A stretch of 64,000 nucleotides of DNA from Pseudomonadales bacterium (GTDB lineage: Bacteria > Pseudomonadota > Gammaproteobacteria > Pseudomonadales > Halieaceae): assembly GCA_024234675.1 (NCBI GenBank), contig JACKNU010000001.1:682001-746000 (forward strand). Reading direction: 5' to 3'. The position numbers and the translations under genes are program-made. This document shows, piece by piece, positions 1-9,487 of this stretch (the stretch's first letter is position 1; each line of letters opens with the position of its first letter). Below the pieces are notes generated by a model. The model was not told the DNA's origin. It ran no database searches and saw nothing but the letters and a program-made list of their open reading frames with translations.

Positions 1-387
1 CTGCTGACGCCGTTTCACGCCAACCCGGATTACATGCGCTACGAACTCAAGCGGGTGTGGATCGCCGAGGCCATCCTCAAGGAGGGCCAGCGGCACCTGT
101 ACGGCAAGCGGCGCATCTACGTGGACGAGGACACCGGCCTCACCGCCATTGCCGAGAATTACGACGGTCGCGGCGAGTTGTGGAAAGTGGTGTTGTTCAA
201 CAACATCTACGATTACCACGGCCAGGCCTATGTGCGCCGCGCCCAGATGTACCACGACCTGCGCGCCGGGGCCTATATCACCGAGCGGCTTATCAACGAC
301 AGCGCGCCGCTGCTGTACGACATCAACCCGATGAAGGGACCGGCCTACTTCTCCCCCTCCAGCGTCCGCAAGCTGGGGCGCAGGTAG
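1..387 (+). CDS. DUF1329 family protein, C-terminal part (partial)
   Basis: The reading frame is open from the first base of the window and ends at TAG 385-387, so only the last 128 residues are present and the start lies outside. The C-terminal segment (HANPDYMRYELKRVWIAEA, then HLYGKRRIYVDEDTG and AENYDGRGELWKV) matches what I recall of the DUF1329 family, periplasmic or outer-membrane proteins with a lipoprotein-carrier-like fold that often sit beside DUF1302 proteins and RND exporters. Function of the family is not settled. The neighbour purC is convergent, 18 bases away, so this is the last gene of its transcript. Confidence 0.75.
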   Translation: MLTPFHANPDYMRYELKRVWIAEAILKEGQRHLYGKRRIYVDEDTGLTAIAENYDGRGELWKVVLFNNIYDYHGQAYVRRAQMYHDLRAGAYITERLINDSAPLLYDINPMKGPAYFSPSSVRKLGRR

Positions 388-405
388 GCGCCGACCCGGC
401 GGGTT

Positions 406-1509
406 CTAGTCCACCAGGCCGTACTCCCCCGCCAGGATATCGATGATCTCCGCCCGGGGGTTGTCCGACAGCGGCAGGGCGGCGCCGGTTATCTTCTCGG
501 CGATGCCCACGTAGGTCTCCGACACCGCCATCAACACCTCGGCGGGCAGGGCATTGTCCCGGGCCAGGGCCATGCGCTCGGGCATGCGGTCCTTGTTGAG
601 CAGGATATCGGGGTCGGGGAAGTGCTGTAGCAGCAACTGGCGGAAGCCCTCCTTGGAGTTCTCCACCACCTTGCCCTCCCGCCAGGCGGGGCCGTCCCAG
701 ATGCGCGAGGAATCGGGGGTGCCCACCTCGTCCATGTAGATCAGCCTGTCGTTGCCAGCCCGGTCGACCACATAGCCGAATTCGAACTTGGTATCCACAA
801 AAATCTGGTCGAGTTTGCCCAACTCCCGGCTGATCAGGTCGAAGCCCTCGCGCAACAGGATCTCGTAGCGGTCCACGTCCGCCGGGCTGTTGAAATTGAA
901 AGCGGCGTAATTGTTGACGATATCGTCGCGGGTGATATTGACGTCGTCGGCCTCGGGCACACCGGGGATGCCGCTGAGAACACCCTTGGTGGAGGGCGTA
1001 ATCAGCAACTCGGGCAATTTCTGGTCGCGCTGCAGGCCGTCGGGAATGCTGATTCCGCAGAACTCGCGCTCACCCCTGGCATAGGAGCGCCACATGGAAC
1101 CGGTAATGTACTGGCGGGCGATGGCCTCTATCATCACCGGCCGCGCTTTTTGCACTATCCACACCAGTGGATGGGGGATTTCCAGTATATGGCTGTCCGC
1201 CAGGCCGTTTTCCCGAAACAGGCGAAACCAGTGATTGGAGATGGCGTTCAGGGCCGCGCCCTTGCCGGGCACGCCGTTCATGCCACCCTCGCCGTGCCAG
1301 ATACAGTCGAAAGCCGATATCCGGTCACTGATCACCATGATCGCCAGGGGCGCGTCGGGGGCAACATCGTAGCCGCGTTGGGCGACCAGGCGGGCACTGT
1401 CGGCACTGTTCAGCCAGTACACCGAGCGCACCTTGCCGCTGTGCACCGGCGCGCCGGTGCGAATGGGCAGATCGTTGTTGACGGCCAAAACCTTGTCGGC
1501 AAGACTCAT
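406..1509 (-). CDS. purC: Phosphoribosylaminoimidazole-succinocarboxamide synthase (SAICAR synthase)
   Basis: ATP-dependent condensation of CAIR with aspartate in de novo purine synthesis, cytosolic. The N-terminus has the SAICAR-synthase start [11 protein letters not shown] (residues about 23-33), followed by [13 protein letters not shown], and the middle carries [12 protein letters not shown] and the FVDTKFEFG motif characteristic of the family. At 367 residues it belongs to the longer class of bacterial PurC rather than the roughly 237-residue E. coli type. ATG at 1507-1509 is the only sensible start because the conserved N-terminus begins soon after. It is a single gene, divergent from the truncated hemoglobin gene across about 250 bases. 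Confidence 0.95.
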   Translation of the reverse strand: MSLADKVLAVNNDLPIRTGAPVHSGKVRSVYWLNSADSARLVAQRGYDVAPDAPLAIMVISDRISAFDCIWHGEGGMNGVPGKGAALNAISNHWFRLFRENGLADSHILEIPHPLVWIVQKARPVMIEAIARQYITGSMWRSYARGEREFCGISIPDGLQRDQKLPELLITPSTKGVLSGIPGVPEADDVNITRDDIVNNYAAFNFNSPADVDRYEILLREGFDLISRELGKLDQIFVDTKFEFGYVVDRAGNDRLIYMDEVGTPDSSRIWDGPAWREGKVVENSKEGFRQLLLQHFPDPDILLNKDRMPERMALARDNALPAEVLMAVSETYVGIAEKITGAALPLSDNPRAEIIDILAGEYGLVD

Positions 1510-1674
1510 GAGCGCGCTCCCTCCAGCTGGGTGAATAACTGCAAACCCGGCATGTTACCAGAGCCGGCCGGGACCGGCACCTGCCATGGCGGGTCGGTGC
1601 CACGGCGGGTCGGTCCGGGGTCCGTGCCCCGGGTGGGCACAGCGGTCGCAGTCGGGCACAGTATACCGGGCGCC

Positions 1675-1702
1675 TTGGTCAAGGCCTTGCGGAAGGTGTA
1701 AT
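1675..1702 (+). promoter_or_regulatory. Candidate sigma-70 promoter for the hemoglobin/TonB receptor pair
   Basis: TTGGTC at 1675-1680 and TGTAAT at 1697-1702 are separated by 16 bases, about 55 bases upstream of the truncated hemoglobin start. The match is moderate; it is offered because it is the best hexamer pair in this intergenic region. Confidence 0.3.
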
Positions 1703-1756
1703 ATCCCAGCCCCTGAGACTACAGGTCGCCAGCGCAACAGACAGGTACGCAATCAC

Positions 1757-2185
1757 ATGCAAACGATTCAGACCCCTTTCCAGATACTGGGTGAACAGGG
1801 TATCCGCGAGCTGACCAGCGCCTTTTACGACATCATGGACAGCCTGCCCGAGGCCGCGGGCGTGCGCGCCATGCACGCGGCGGACCTCGCGCCCATGAAG
1901 GAAAAGCTGGCGGAGTACCTGATTGGCTGGATGGGGGGTCCGCCGCTGTACGCGCAGAAATATGGCTCGGTATGCATGACCGAACCCCACGAGCACTACC
2001 ATATCGGTCCCGAGGAAAGAGACCAGTGGTTGCTTTGCATGCACAAGGCCCTGGCGCAAACCGGCGCCAGCGAAGAGCTGGTGGACATGCTGCGCCAGCC
2101 CCTGTTTCGGATCGCCGATGCGATCCGCAACCGGGAGGGGCCCAGCGCGGCGGCCACTGACGCCAACATCATCGCCGCCGGCTGA
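1757..2185 (+). CDS. Group II (O-type) truncated hemoglobin
   Basis: Heme protein of 142 residues with a 2-over-2 globin fold, cytosolic, thought in this family to bind oxygen or detoxify nitric oxide and peroxide. The group II pattern is visible: YLIGWMGGPPLYAQKYG in the CD/E region and EERDQWLLCMHKAL in the G helix, with the conserved tryptophan. The likely proximal histidine is one of those in EPHEHYHIGPEE. The frame is open further upstream, but the ATG at 1757 starts the conserved N-terminus and follows the promoter candidate. The TonB receptor begins only 18 bases after the stop, so the two are probably co-transcribed, which hints at an iron or heme connection (inference). Confidence 0.9.
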   Translation: MQTIQTPFQILGEQGIRELTSAFYDIMDSLPEAAGVRAMHAADLAPMKEKLAEYLIGWMGGPPLYAQKYGSVCMTEPHEHYHIGPEERDQWLLCMHKALAQTGASEELVDMLRQPLFRIADAIRNREGPSAAATDANIIAAG

Positions 2186-2203
2186 CCCGGGAACTGTTCC
2201 CTC

Positions 2204-4261
2204 ATGCGTTGTACCCCGCGCCTGTTGTACGCCGCCCTGTTGCTGGCCACTCCCCTGCTGGCTGCGGATGACCAAATCGAACAGGTGCTGGTTACCGCCA
2301 GCCAACAGCCCGAGGACGCCGCCAAACTGCCGCTGGCCTGGTCCAGCATCAACGACCGGGATCTGGCACTCATTGCCCACACCCATATCAACGAGGCCAT
2401 GCAGCAGGTCCCCGGGGCCTGGATTGCGCGTGGCAATGGCCAGGAGAGCCTCATCGCCCTGCGCTCGCCGGTGCTGACCGGCGCCGGCAGCTGCGGTGCT
2501 TTCCTGGTGGCCGCTGACAGCATCAGCCTGCGCGCCCCGGGCTTCTGCAACGTCAACCAGCTATTCGATGCCAATACCGAGCAGGCCGGGCGCATAGAGG
2601 TCATCAAGGGCCCCGCCACCGCGCTGTACGGTTCCAACGCCATGCACGGGGTGATCAACGTACTCAGCGCGGCCCCCACCGCCGGCGAGGACCAGAACCT
2701 GGCGGTGGAAGCGGGTCCCTGGGACTACTACCGGGCCAAGTACCGCTACGGCAACACCTGGGGTGCCCATGGCGTGAGCGCCCGCATCAACGGCACCACC
2801 GATGGCGGCTACCTGGACGATGCCGGCTACGACCAGCAAAAAGCCACCCTGCGCTACGACTACGACGGCAGCCTTTGGCAGGTCAGCAACGTGCTGGACA
2901 TGGCCAACCTCAACCAGGAGACGGCAGGCTATTTACAGGAGGGCTACAAGGGCTACGAGGACGATAGCGTCAAGCGCAACAACCCCAACCCGGAAGCCTA
3001 CCGCGACGTCTGGTCACTGCGTTTCCACAGTCGGGCCAGCCGCAGCCTGGGAGACGACCATACCCTGGTGATCACCCCCTACCTGCGGGACAACGACATG
3101 AAATTCCTGATGCATTTCGTGCCCTGGCAGCCGGTAGAGAAAAACGATCACAACAGCCTGGGCCTGCGGACCTCGCTGGTCAGCGAACTGGATTACGGCA
3201 CCTGGGCCAACGGCATCGAGCTGGAATACACCGAGGGGCGCCTCAGGGAATACCAGGACAAGGACTTCAGCCCCAACCAGCCAGCCGGCATTCACTACGA
3301 TTACCAGGTAGACGCCTCGGTGGCGGCCGCCTACAGCCAGCTGCGCAGCCAGGTGGGCGACAACTGGGAGCTCATTGGCGGCGTCCGCCTCGAGTACAGC
3401 TATTACGATTATGACAACCGCACCGGTGACGGCCCCGCCTGCGAGCCCACCGCCAGCGCCTGTCGCTTTTACCGCCCGGCCGATCGCGACGACGACTTCA
3501 GCGACTGGAGCGTGAATGCCGGCGCCAGCTACAGCATCGGCGCCGATGATATCGTCTACCTGCGCGCGGCCAACGGCTTCCGCGCCCCCCAGACCGCCGA
3601 ACTGTACCGCCTGCAGGCGGGTCAGCAGGTGGCCAACCTGGATTCCGAGGAAATCAGCAATATCGAACTGGGCTGGCGCGGCAACTGGCAGGGGCAGCTT
3701 GAGTACGACCTCGCTACCTTCTACATGCACAAGGACAATGTCATCTTCCAGGACGCCGATCGCTTCAACGTCAGTGGCGCCAAAACCCGTCACTACGGGG
3801 TCGAACTCAGCCTGGACTACCGCTTCGCCGAGGACTGGTACGCCCGCCTGGACGGCACCTGGGCCAGCCACACCTACGACAACAACGTCGAGTTGCTGGG
3901 CAGCAGCGTCGATATCAAGGGCAACACCATAGACGGCGCCCCGGAGTCCTTCGGCAGCGCCCGCATCGGCTGGAACTTCCCGGGACCGGACAACGAGGCC
4001 GGCACGGTGGAACTGGAGTGGGTGTACATGGACTCCTACTACCTGGAGTCCGCCAACGAGCACCAGTACGACGGCCACTCCCTGCTCAACCTGCGAGTGA
4101 CAGGACAGATAGACCGGCACTGGGGAGCCAGCCTGCGCATCACCAATATCCTCGATGAGGACTACGCGGAGCGCGCGGATTTCGGCTTCGGGGAGTATCG
4201 TTATTTCGTGGGGCAGCCCACGGCGGCTTACCTGGAAATCAACTACCAGTTCGGCAGCTGA
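2204..4261 (+). CDS. TonB-dependent outer-membrane receptor
   Basis: A 685-residue ligand-gated outer-membrane transporter. A signal peptide covers about residues 1-20 (hydrophobic run ending LLATPLLA), followed by a TonB-box-like EQVLVTAS near residue 26. The plug domain shows the family motif RIEVIKGPATALYGSNAMHG around residue 130, and the rest is an aromatic-rich beta-barrel with late NGFRAPQTAELY and a terminal YLEINYQF strand. The plug contains two cysteines (SCGAF and GFCNV) and a long extracellular loop has another pair (PACEPTASACRF), plausible disulfides. The cargo cannot be read from sequence; the preceding hemoglobin gene suggests iron, heme or a related chelate, but this is inference. 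Confidence 0.92.
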   Translation: MRCTPRLLYAALLLATPLLAADDQIEQVLVTASQQPEDAAKLPLAWSSINDRDLALIAHTHINEAMQQVPGAWIARGNGQESLIALRSPVLTGAGSCGAFLVAADSISLRAPGFCNVNQLFDANTEQAGRIEVIKGPATALYGSNAMHGVINVLSAAPTAGEDQNLAVEAGPWDYYRAKYRYGNTWGAHGVSARINGTTDGGYLDDAGYDQQKATLRYDYDGSLWQVSNVLDMANLNQETAGYLQEGYKGYEDDSVKRNNPNPEAYRDVWSLRFHSRASRSLGDDHTLVITPYLRDNDMKFLMHFVPWQPVEKNDHNSLGLRTSLVSELDYGTWANGIELEYTEGRLREYQDKDFSPNQPAGIHYDYQVDASVAAAYSQLRSQVGDNWELIGGVRLEYSYYDYDNRTGDGPACEPTASACRFYRPADRDDDFSDWSVNAGASYSIGADDIVYLRAANGFRAPQTAELYRLQAGQQVANLDSEEISNIELGWRGNWQGQLEYDLATFYMHKDNVIFQDADRFNVSGAKTRHYGVELSLDYRFAEDWYARLDGTWASHTYDNNVELLGSSVDIKGNTIDGAPESFGSARIGWNFPGPDNEAGTVELEWVYMDSYYLESANEHQYDGHSLLNLRVTGQIDRHWGASLRITNILDEDYAERADFGFGEYRYFVGQPTAAYLEINYQFGS

Positions 4262-4270
4262 ACCCGGCGC

Positions 4271-5278
4271 TCAGCGCATGGGGGCAATACCGACCGCCTC
4301 GCGCACTCGTTGCATCAGCGGCACACTGTATTCGCGGGCGCGCTCGGCGCCGCGCTGCAACACCGCCTCCACATGGGCGGGATCGTCCAGCAACTGCTGG
4401 TAGCGCTCTCGCGCCGGGGACAGTTCGGCATTCACCAGTTCGAACAACTGCTTCTTGGCTTCACCCCAGGCGATGCCGTTCTCGAACTCGGCGCGCATGC
4501 GCGCGGTCTCGTCCGCCGAGGCGAAGGCCGCCCATACCTGGAATACGGTGGAATCGTCCGGGTCCTTGGGTTCTCCCGGCTCCAGCAGGTTGGTCTTGAT
4601 CTTGTTAATGGACTTGCGCAGCGCCTTTTCCCCGGCAAACAGCGGAATGGTGTTGTTGTAGCTCTTGCTCATCTTGCGCCCGTCCAGGCCCCGTAATACT
4701 GCCACACTGTCGTCCACCACCGCCTCGGGGGGCGTGAACACCTCGGCGAAATTGTGGTTGAAGCGCTGGGCGATATCGCGGGCCATTTCCACATGCTGTA
4801 TCTGGTCGCGTCCCACGGGTATTTTGTGGGCGTTGAACATAAGGATATCCGCGGCCATCAGCACCGGGTAGCTGAACAGGCCCATGGTGATGCCGAAATC
4901 CGGGTCCTCACCCGCCTCCTCATTGGCCTGAACCGCCGCCTTGTAGGCATGGGCGCGGTTCATCAGGCCCTTGGCCGCGTTGCAACACAGCACCCAGGTG
5001 AGCTCGGGAATCTCGGGGATATCCGACTGGCGATAGAACAACGCCTGTTCGGTATCCAGCCCCAGGGCCAGCCAGGTGGCAGCGATTTCCTTGCTGGACT
5101 GCCGCACCAGGGCCGGGTCCTGGCACTTGATCAGGGCGTGGTAGTCGGCCATGAAGAAGAATGAATCGATGGAGGAGTCCCGGGACGCCGCTATGGCGGG
5201 GCGAATCGCGCCCACGTAATTGCCCAGGTGGGGAGTGCCGGTGGTGGTGATGCCGGTTAAAACGCGCTGCCTTGCCAT
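4271..5278 (-). CDS. trpS: Tryptophan--tRNA ligase
   Basis: Class I aminoacyl-tRNA synthetase charging tRNA(Trp). The HIGH-type motif appears as [13 protein letters not shown] near residue 10 and the KMSKS loop as [10 protein letters not shown] around residue 200. The 335-residue length is normal for bacterial TrpRS. It is convergent with the TonB receptor gene, with 9 bases between stops, and is transcribed in the same direction as the downstream-facing glycosyltransferase gene 56 bases upstream. Confidence 0.97.
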   Translation of the reverse strand: MARQRVLTGITTTGTPHLGNYVGAIRPAIAASRDSSIDSFFFMADYHALIKCQDPALVRQSSKEIAATWLALGLDTEQALFYRQSDIPEIPELTWVLCCNAAKGLMNRAHAYKAAVQANEEAGEDPDFGITMGLFSYPVLMAADILMFNAHKIPVGRDQIQHVEMARDIAQRFNHNFAEVFTPPEAVVDDSVAVLRGLDGRKMSKSYNNTIPLFAGEKALRKSINKIKTNLLEPGEPKDPDDSTVFQVWAAFASADETARMRAEFENGIAWGEAKKQLFELVNAELSPARERYQQLLDDPAHVEAVLQRGAERAREYSVPLMQRVREAVGIAPMR

Positions 5279-5334
5279 GCCAGATTTGCCTGCCCGAAAA
5301 AGCCGCCAATGGTACTGGCATTGGCCCTGCTTGG

Positions 5335-6462
5335 CTATCCCGGCAGGCCCGCCAGACGGGTCAGCAGGGCCTGGTAGCGCGGCTGCAGTGCGGCCTGGCC
5401 GTAGGCGCTGATATCCGGTACCGGGGCAGTGCCCCGCGCCAGGGTCGCCGCCAGTTGCCGTACCAGCGCCGCGGCCGCGACCGCCTCGGCCTCCGGCTCC
5501 AGGGGCCGCGACGCATAGCGGAACCGGGGCGGGTATATTTCCGGGTAGGACAGCCGATTCGGGACCACCGGCAGGCAGCCGGCGGCCACCGCCTCCAGCA
5601 CCGCCAGGCCCTGGAACTCGTGCAGGGCTGTGGACAGCACCAGGTCGGCCTCCCCGCGCAGGGCCCGCAGGTAGTCCGCTGACTCAACGAAGCCGAAATG
5701 CACCAGGCGGTGGCGGAACTCACGCTGAATCTGCGCGAATACTGCCGGCGAGCGGCGAAACTGCTGGCCGGTGAGCGCCAGCTCGTAGGCAGTTCCCTGC
5801 CCCTCCAGCCGTTGCAGCAGCCGCAGCAGGCCCTCCCCGCCCTTGTCGTGTTCAAAGCGGCCACTCCACAACAGGCGCAGGGGCCGCTGCCCGGGCGCGC
5901 CCTGGGCGCCCGGCCAGGTCGCCGTAGTCGCTGTCGTGACCTCCAGGTCTATGGGCACAGGGAGCACCAGCGCCTTGTCCCGCAACTGCTGGGGGATGCC
6001 GGGGGGCACCCGGTCCGGCAGCCGGGTCAACAGGGCATCGACTCCGTCCACGAAGGAGTCGCGATTGTAGGCGGAGTTGAAGGCCAGTGCGTCGGCGGCC
6101 AGTGCTGCGTAGAGACTGACCATCTGCGCCTCCAGCAGGCTGGACTGGTGCGCCTGGGCGGGATAGGCGAACTGGTTCTCGTGGAAATACAGCAGCGCCG
6201 GCACCGACCCCAGCGACGGCACCAGGCCGCGCAGGGTCGCCAGGTCGACCATCGAGGTGGCGACCAGCACATCGTAGGGCTCAGCCAGCGCGGTCCGTTC
6301 CACCTGCGACCAGTACAGCGGATTGCCGCGCACCCGCCAGCTGAAGTGCCGCGGCGGCAGACTGAGTTGGCGCCACTGCCAGGACGAAGCCATCGCCACC
6401 AGGCTGTGCTGCCAGTGCAAATGACTGCGGGCGGCATAGGCGGACAGCAACAGGGCCTTCAT
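5335..6462 (-). CDS. DUF3524/GT4-type glycosyltransferase, likely tRNA-queuosine alpha-mannosyltransferase
   Basis: The 375-residue protein has the N-terminal segment of the DUF3524 family ([29 protein letters not shown] near residue 90) and a GT4-like C-terminal Rossmann half ([15 protein letters not shown], then [17 protein letters not shown]). DUF3524 is the family of vertebrate GTDC1, shown to mannosylate queuosine at tRNA(Asp) position 34; bacterial members are commonly annotated as tRNA-queuosine mannosyltransferase. The [11 protein letters not shown] segment corresponds to the E-x7-E sugar-nucleotide signature of GT4 enzymes. Assignment to the family is solid; the exact sugar and substrate are inferred. 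It sits between trpS and the M18 peptidase gene on the same strand. Confidence 0.8.
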   Translation of the reverse strand: MKALLLSAYAARSHLHWQHSLVAMASSWQWRQLSLPPRHFSWRVRGNPLYWSQVERTALAEPYDVLVATSMVDLATLRGLVPSLGSVPALLYFHENQFAYPAQAHQSSLLEAQMVSLYAALAADALAFNSAYNRDSFVDGVDALLTRLPDRVPPGIPQQLRDKALVLPVPIDLEVTTATTATWPGAQGAPGQRPLRLLWSGRFEHDKGGEGLLRLLQRLEGQGTAYELALTGQQFRRSPAVFAQIQREFRHRLVHFGFVESADYLRALRGEADLVLSTALHEFQGLAVLEAVAAGCLPVVPNRLSYPEIYPPRFRYASRPLEPEAEAVAAAALVRQLAATLARGTAPVPDISAYGQAALQPRYQALLTRLAGLPG

Positions 6463-6495
6463 CGGCGTGCCGCCTGGAGGGTCGCACCCACCCTG

Positions 6496-7803
6496 TCAGC
6501 CGGCGTTGAGGGGGCCCCGAAAATCGTAGAAGCGCCGCAGTACCCGCTGCAGCTGCCAGGCATCGCGGACCCCGGCGGTTTCCCGGATGGAGTGCATGCC
6601 CAGGGTAGGTGCGCCCACATCCAGGGTGCGGATACCGGTGCCGCCGGCGGTAATCGGGCCGATGGTGCTGCCGCAGGCCATGTCCGTGCGCACCACGAAG
6701 CTCTGCACCGGCACCTGTTCCCGGGCGGCCAGCATGCGGAAGAAGCCGCTGGTCTCGCTGTTGGACGCGTAGCGCTGGTTGGCATTGATCTTGATCACCG
6801 GGCCCGCATTCATCAGCGGGCCGTGGTTGTCGTCGTGACGATCCGCGTAGTTGGGGTGTATGGCGTGGGCATTGTCGGCGGAAATCATCAGCGAGCCCTC
6901 CACCAGGGCCGCGTAGGCGCTCTCGCTGCCGGCCAGGCGTTTGAGCAGGGAACTGAGCATGGGACCCTGGGCGCCGGCGGCGGACAGGCTGCCCACCTCC
7001 TCGTGGTCATTGCACACCAGCAGGCTGCTGGCGGCGGCGTCGCTCTGCAGCAGCGCCTGCAGGCCGACAAAGCAGCTGAGCAGGTTGTCCAGCCGCGCGG
7101 AGGCGATGAACTCCTGCTGCAGTCCCACCAGTGCCGGGGCCTGGGTATCGTAGAAACACAGTTCGTAATCCAGCACCTGCTGCACCTGGCAATCCGGATG
7201 CTCTTCCAACAGGCGGGCTTTCAGCATGCCGCGCAGATCAGGGCTGTCGCCCTCGCCGGGCTGGCACAGTATGGGCAGGATATCGGTCTGGGGATTGATC
7301 TTGCGGGTGTTGTTGGCCTCCCGGTCCAGGTGTATGGCCAGGCTGGGAATCACCGCCAGGGGGCGGCGATAGTCGATCAATGCGGTGCGCAGGCTGCCAT
7401 CAACGGCCTCGAAACTGACCCTGCCCGCCAGGGACAAGTCGCGATCGAACCACGGATTGAGCAACGCGCCGCCGTAAACCTCGACACCCAGCTGCAGATA
7501 TCCGTTGCGCAGTTTCTCCGGCGCGGGCTTGGCCATCAGGCAGGGGCTGTCGGTATGCGCCCCCACCATGCGCATGCCGGCGACCGGTGGCGCTTCGCGC
7601 CCGCACACAAAGGCGATCAGGGAACTGTCGTTGCGGGTCACGAAATAGTGCCCCCCGGGCTCGGTGTCGGCCCCGGCTTCCAGTTGCGAGAATCCCGCTT
7701 CCCGCAACTGCCTGACCATCTCCGCCACGGCGTGGAACGGTGTGGTGGCCCGGCTCAGAAATGCGCAGAGTTCGCGATTGAATTGTTCCTGGTCCATAGT
7801 CAT
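6496..7803 (-). CDS. apeB: M18 family aminopeptidase
   Basis: Zinc aminopeptidase of 435 residues, cytosolic, cleaving N-terminal residues with the aspartyl-aminopeptidase fold. Metal and catalytic motifs visible in order: GAHTDSPCL (His, about residue 81), SARLDNLLS (Asp), NDHEEVGS (Glu pair), SADNAHAIHPNY, and GMHSIRET near the C-terminus. The length and all ligand motifs fit an active enzyme. The start MTMDQEQFN has ATG at 7801-7803; a start two codons later is equally possible. Upstream uppP is on the same strand with 22 bases between. Confidence 0.93.
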   Translation of the reverse strand: MTMDQEQFNRELCAFLSRATTPFHAVAEMVRQLREAGFSQLEAGADTEPGGHYFVTRNDSSLIAFVCGREAPPVAGMRMVGAHTDSPCLMAKPAPEKLRNGYLQLGVEVYGGALLNPWFDRDLSLAGRVSFEAVDGSLRTALIDYRRPLAVIPSLAIHLDREANNTRKINPQTDILPILCQPGEGDSPDLRGMLKARLLEEHPDCQVQQVLDYELCFYDTQAPALVGLQQEFIASARLDNLLSCFVGLQALLQSDAAASSLLVCNDHEEVGSLSAAGAQGPMLSSLLKRLAGSESAYAALVEGSLMISADNAHAIHPNYADRHDDNHGPLMNAGPVIKINANQRYASNSETSGFFRMLAAREQVPVQSFVVRTDMACGSTIGPITAGGTGIRTLDVGAPTLGMHSIRETAGVRDAWQLQRVLRRFYDFRGPLNAG

Positions 7804-7825
7804 TCCATGATTCGTTAGCAGAGTT

Positions 7826-8629
7826 TCACGCCAGCCACAGACCGTACAACACGGCGGCCAGCAGCACCCGGTAGTATACGAAAGGCATCAGCCCTACCCT
7901 GTCCAGCAGGCGCAGGAACAGGGCGATACACAGGTAGGCCACCGCGCCTGACACCAGCGCACCCACCGCCAGTACTGCCCAGTCTACACTGGTGTCCTCG
8001 TTCACCAGCTGCCAGAGTTTCAGCGTGCCGGCACCGGTGATAACCGGGATCGACAGCAAAAAGGAAAAACGCGCCGCCGCCTGGCGGTTCATCCCCAGCA
8101 GCAGGGCGGCGGTGATGGTAATGCCGGAACGGGAAACACCGGGCACCGGAGCGATGGCCTGCGCCAGTCCCACCAGCAGCGCCGAGGCGAGGGTGACGGG
8201 CCTGCCCGCCGGGCCGGGCACCGCGCGGCGGTCCGCCAGGCCCAGCAGCAAGCCGAACAGCAGCGTGGTCGTGGCGATGACCGGCAGGGTACGCAGCTCA
8301 CTTTCGATAAAATCTCCGGCCAGGAAACCCACCAGTACCGCCGGGATCGTGGCGAGCGCGAGGTACCAGACCAGCCGGCTGTCCTCGTTCCCGGGCCTGC
8401 CGGCCAGGGAACCGAACCAACTGCCTGCCATGCGCGCCAGGTCGGCCCGGTAATACAACAGCACCGCCGACAGGGTGCCTACATGCACGGCGACATCAAA
8501 GGCAAGGCCCTGGTCCGGCCAGCCCAGCACCAGCGAGGGGATCACCAGGTGGGCCGAACTGGAGATGGGGAGGAACTCGGTGAGGCCCTGCAGTATCGCC
8601 AGGGCGAAGGCCTGGAACCAGTCGATCAT
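7826..8629 (-). CDS. uppP: Undecaprenyl-diphosphatase
   Basis: Inner-membrane phosphatase recycling undecaprenyl diphosphate to the monophosphate carrier for peptidoglycan and other surface polymers (BacA family). The signature GLTEFLPISSSAHL is at residues about 15-28 and the second motif PGVSRSGITI near residue 165. About eight hydrophobic segments are visible over 267 residues. The ATG overlaps the tsaB stop by 4 bases (8626-8629), implying translational coupling with tsaB. Confidence 0.96.
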   Translation of the reverse strand: MIDWFQAFALAILQGLTEFLPISSSAHLVIPSLVLGWPDQGLAFDVAVHVGTLSAVLLYYRADLARMAGSWFGSLAGRPGNEDSRLVWYLALATIPAVLVGFLAGDFIESELRTLPVIATTTLLFGLLLGLADRRAVPGPAGRPVTLASALLVGLAQAIAPVPGVSRSGITITAALLLGMNRQAAARFSFLLSIPVITGAGTLKLWQLVNEDTSVDWAVLAVGALVSGAVAYLCIALFLRLLDRVGLMPFVYYRVLLAAVLYGLWLA

Positions 8630-9336
8630 GGTGCCCGCCCCTGTTCCGACAGCTTTTTCCAGCTGATTTCATCGCGCACGTACACGGGCTGGGCCTGTTG
8701 CGCCGTCTGGAGGGCGCCGCGGTGCAGGCGGGCCAGCGCCAGCGGCACCAGGTCCCGGGCAGAGGGCGACACCGCGGGCGAGACAGCGCCCAACTGGCTG
8801 CGCATCTCCGCGCTCACCACCTCCAGCAGGGCACACCCGGAACCGATGGCGTGCAGGCAACCGTAGCCTGCCAGCGGCTGCAATGCCTCGGGCGCGCTGA
8901 CGCGGGGCGGCTGCAGTAGTACCGCGAGGCCGTCCTCGTAGTGACAGGGTGCGAAATACACTTCATTGATGCGGGCGTCGATCAGCGACAACACGCTCTC
9001 GTGGGCCCTGGTGGCCCCGGTGCGCAGGGCGGTCTGGGCCTGCAGCGCCAGGGTGGATATACCGATAGCGGGCAGCCCACTGGCGTAGGCGAGGCCCTGC
9101 ACCGCGCTGGCGCCTATGCGCAGGCCGGTAAACGAACCGGGGCCCTCGCTGTAGGCGATGGCATCAATGCCATGCTCCCGCAGGCGGCCGTCCGGCAACA
9201 GGCAGCGCAACATGGCAAACAGGCGCTGGCTGTGCCGACGCGGAACAGGCTCGTACTGCTCCCGGTACTCCCCGTCCAGGTAAACCGCCACTGAACAGGC
9301 GTCGGTGGCCGTATCGATTGCCAGAATTCCGGTCAT
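8626..9336 (-). CDS. tsaB: tRNA threonylcarbamoyladenosine biosynthesis protein TsaB
   Basis: ASKHA-fold partner of TsaD in the complex that makes t6A37 on ANN-decoding tRNAs. The N-terminal phosphate-binding segment ILAIDTATDACSVAV, HSQRLFAM and the diagnostic SEGPGSFTGLRIG (about residues 62-76) are all present. At 236 residues it is normal length. It lies head of a two-gene unit with uppP (4-base overlap). Confidence 0.95.
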   Translation of the reverse strand: MTGILAIDTATDACSVAVYLDGEYREQYEPVPRRHSQRLFAMLRCLLPDGRLREHGIDAIAYSEGPGSFTGLRIGASAVQGLAYASGLPAIGISTLALQAQTALRTGATRAHESVLSLIDARINEVYFAPCHYEDGLAVLLQPPRVSAPEALQPLAGYGCLHAIGSGCALLEVVSAEMRSQLGAVSPAVSPSARDLVPLALARLHRGALQTAQQAQPVYVRDEISWKKLSEQGRAP

Positions 9337-9487
9337 GTAATCCCCGCCGGTACGTCACCCGGCCACAGCAGCACGGCCACATCATGGCCGGCGGTTTATA
9401 AGCGATGGTAGACTGGCATTATCCCACAGCCGGACCAGACTGGGCACTGGCAGATACGGAATCCACTGAAGTTTTGAGGCTCATGTC

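Noticed and set aside
1660..1665. TATACT on the minus strand as a purC promoter
   Set aside because: The only TTGACC-like hexamer is 11 bases away, too close for a -35; left out.
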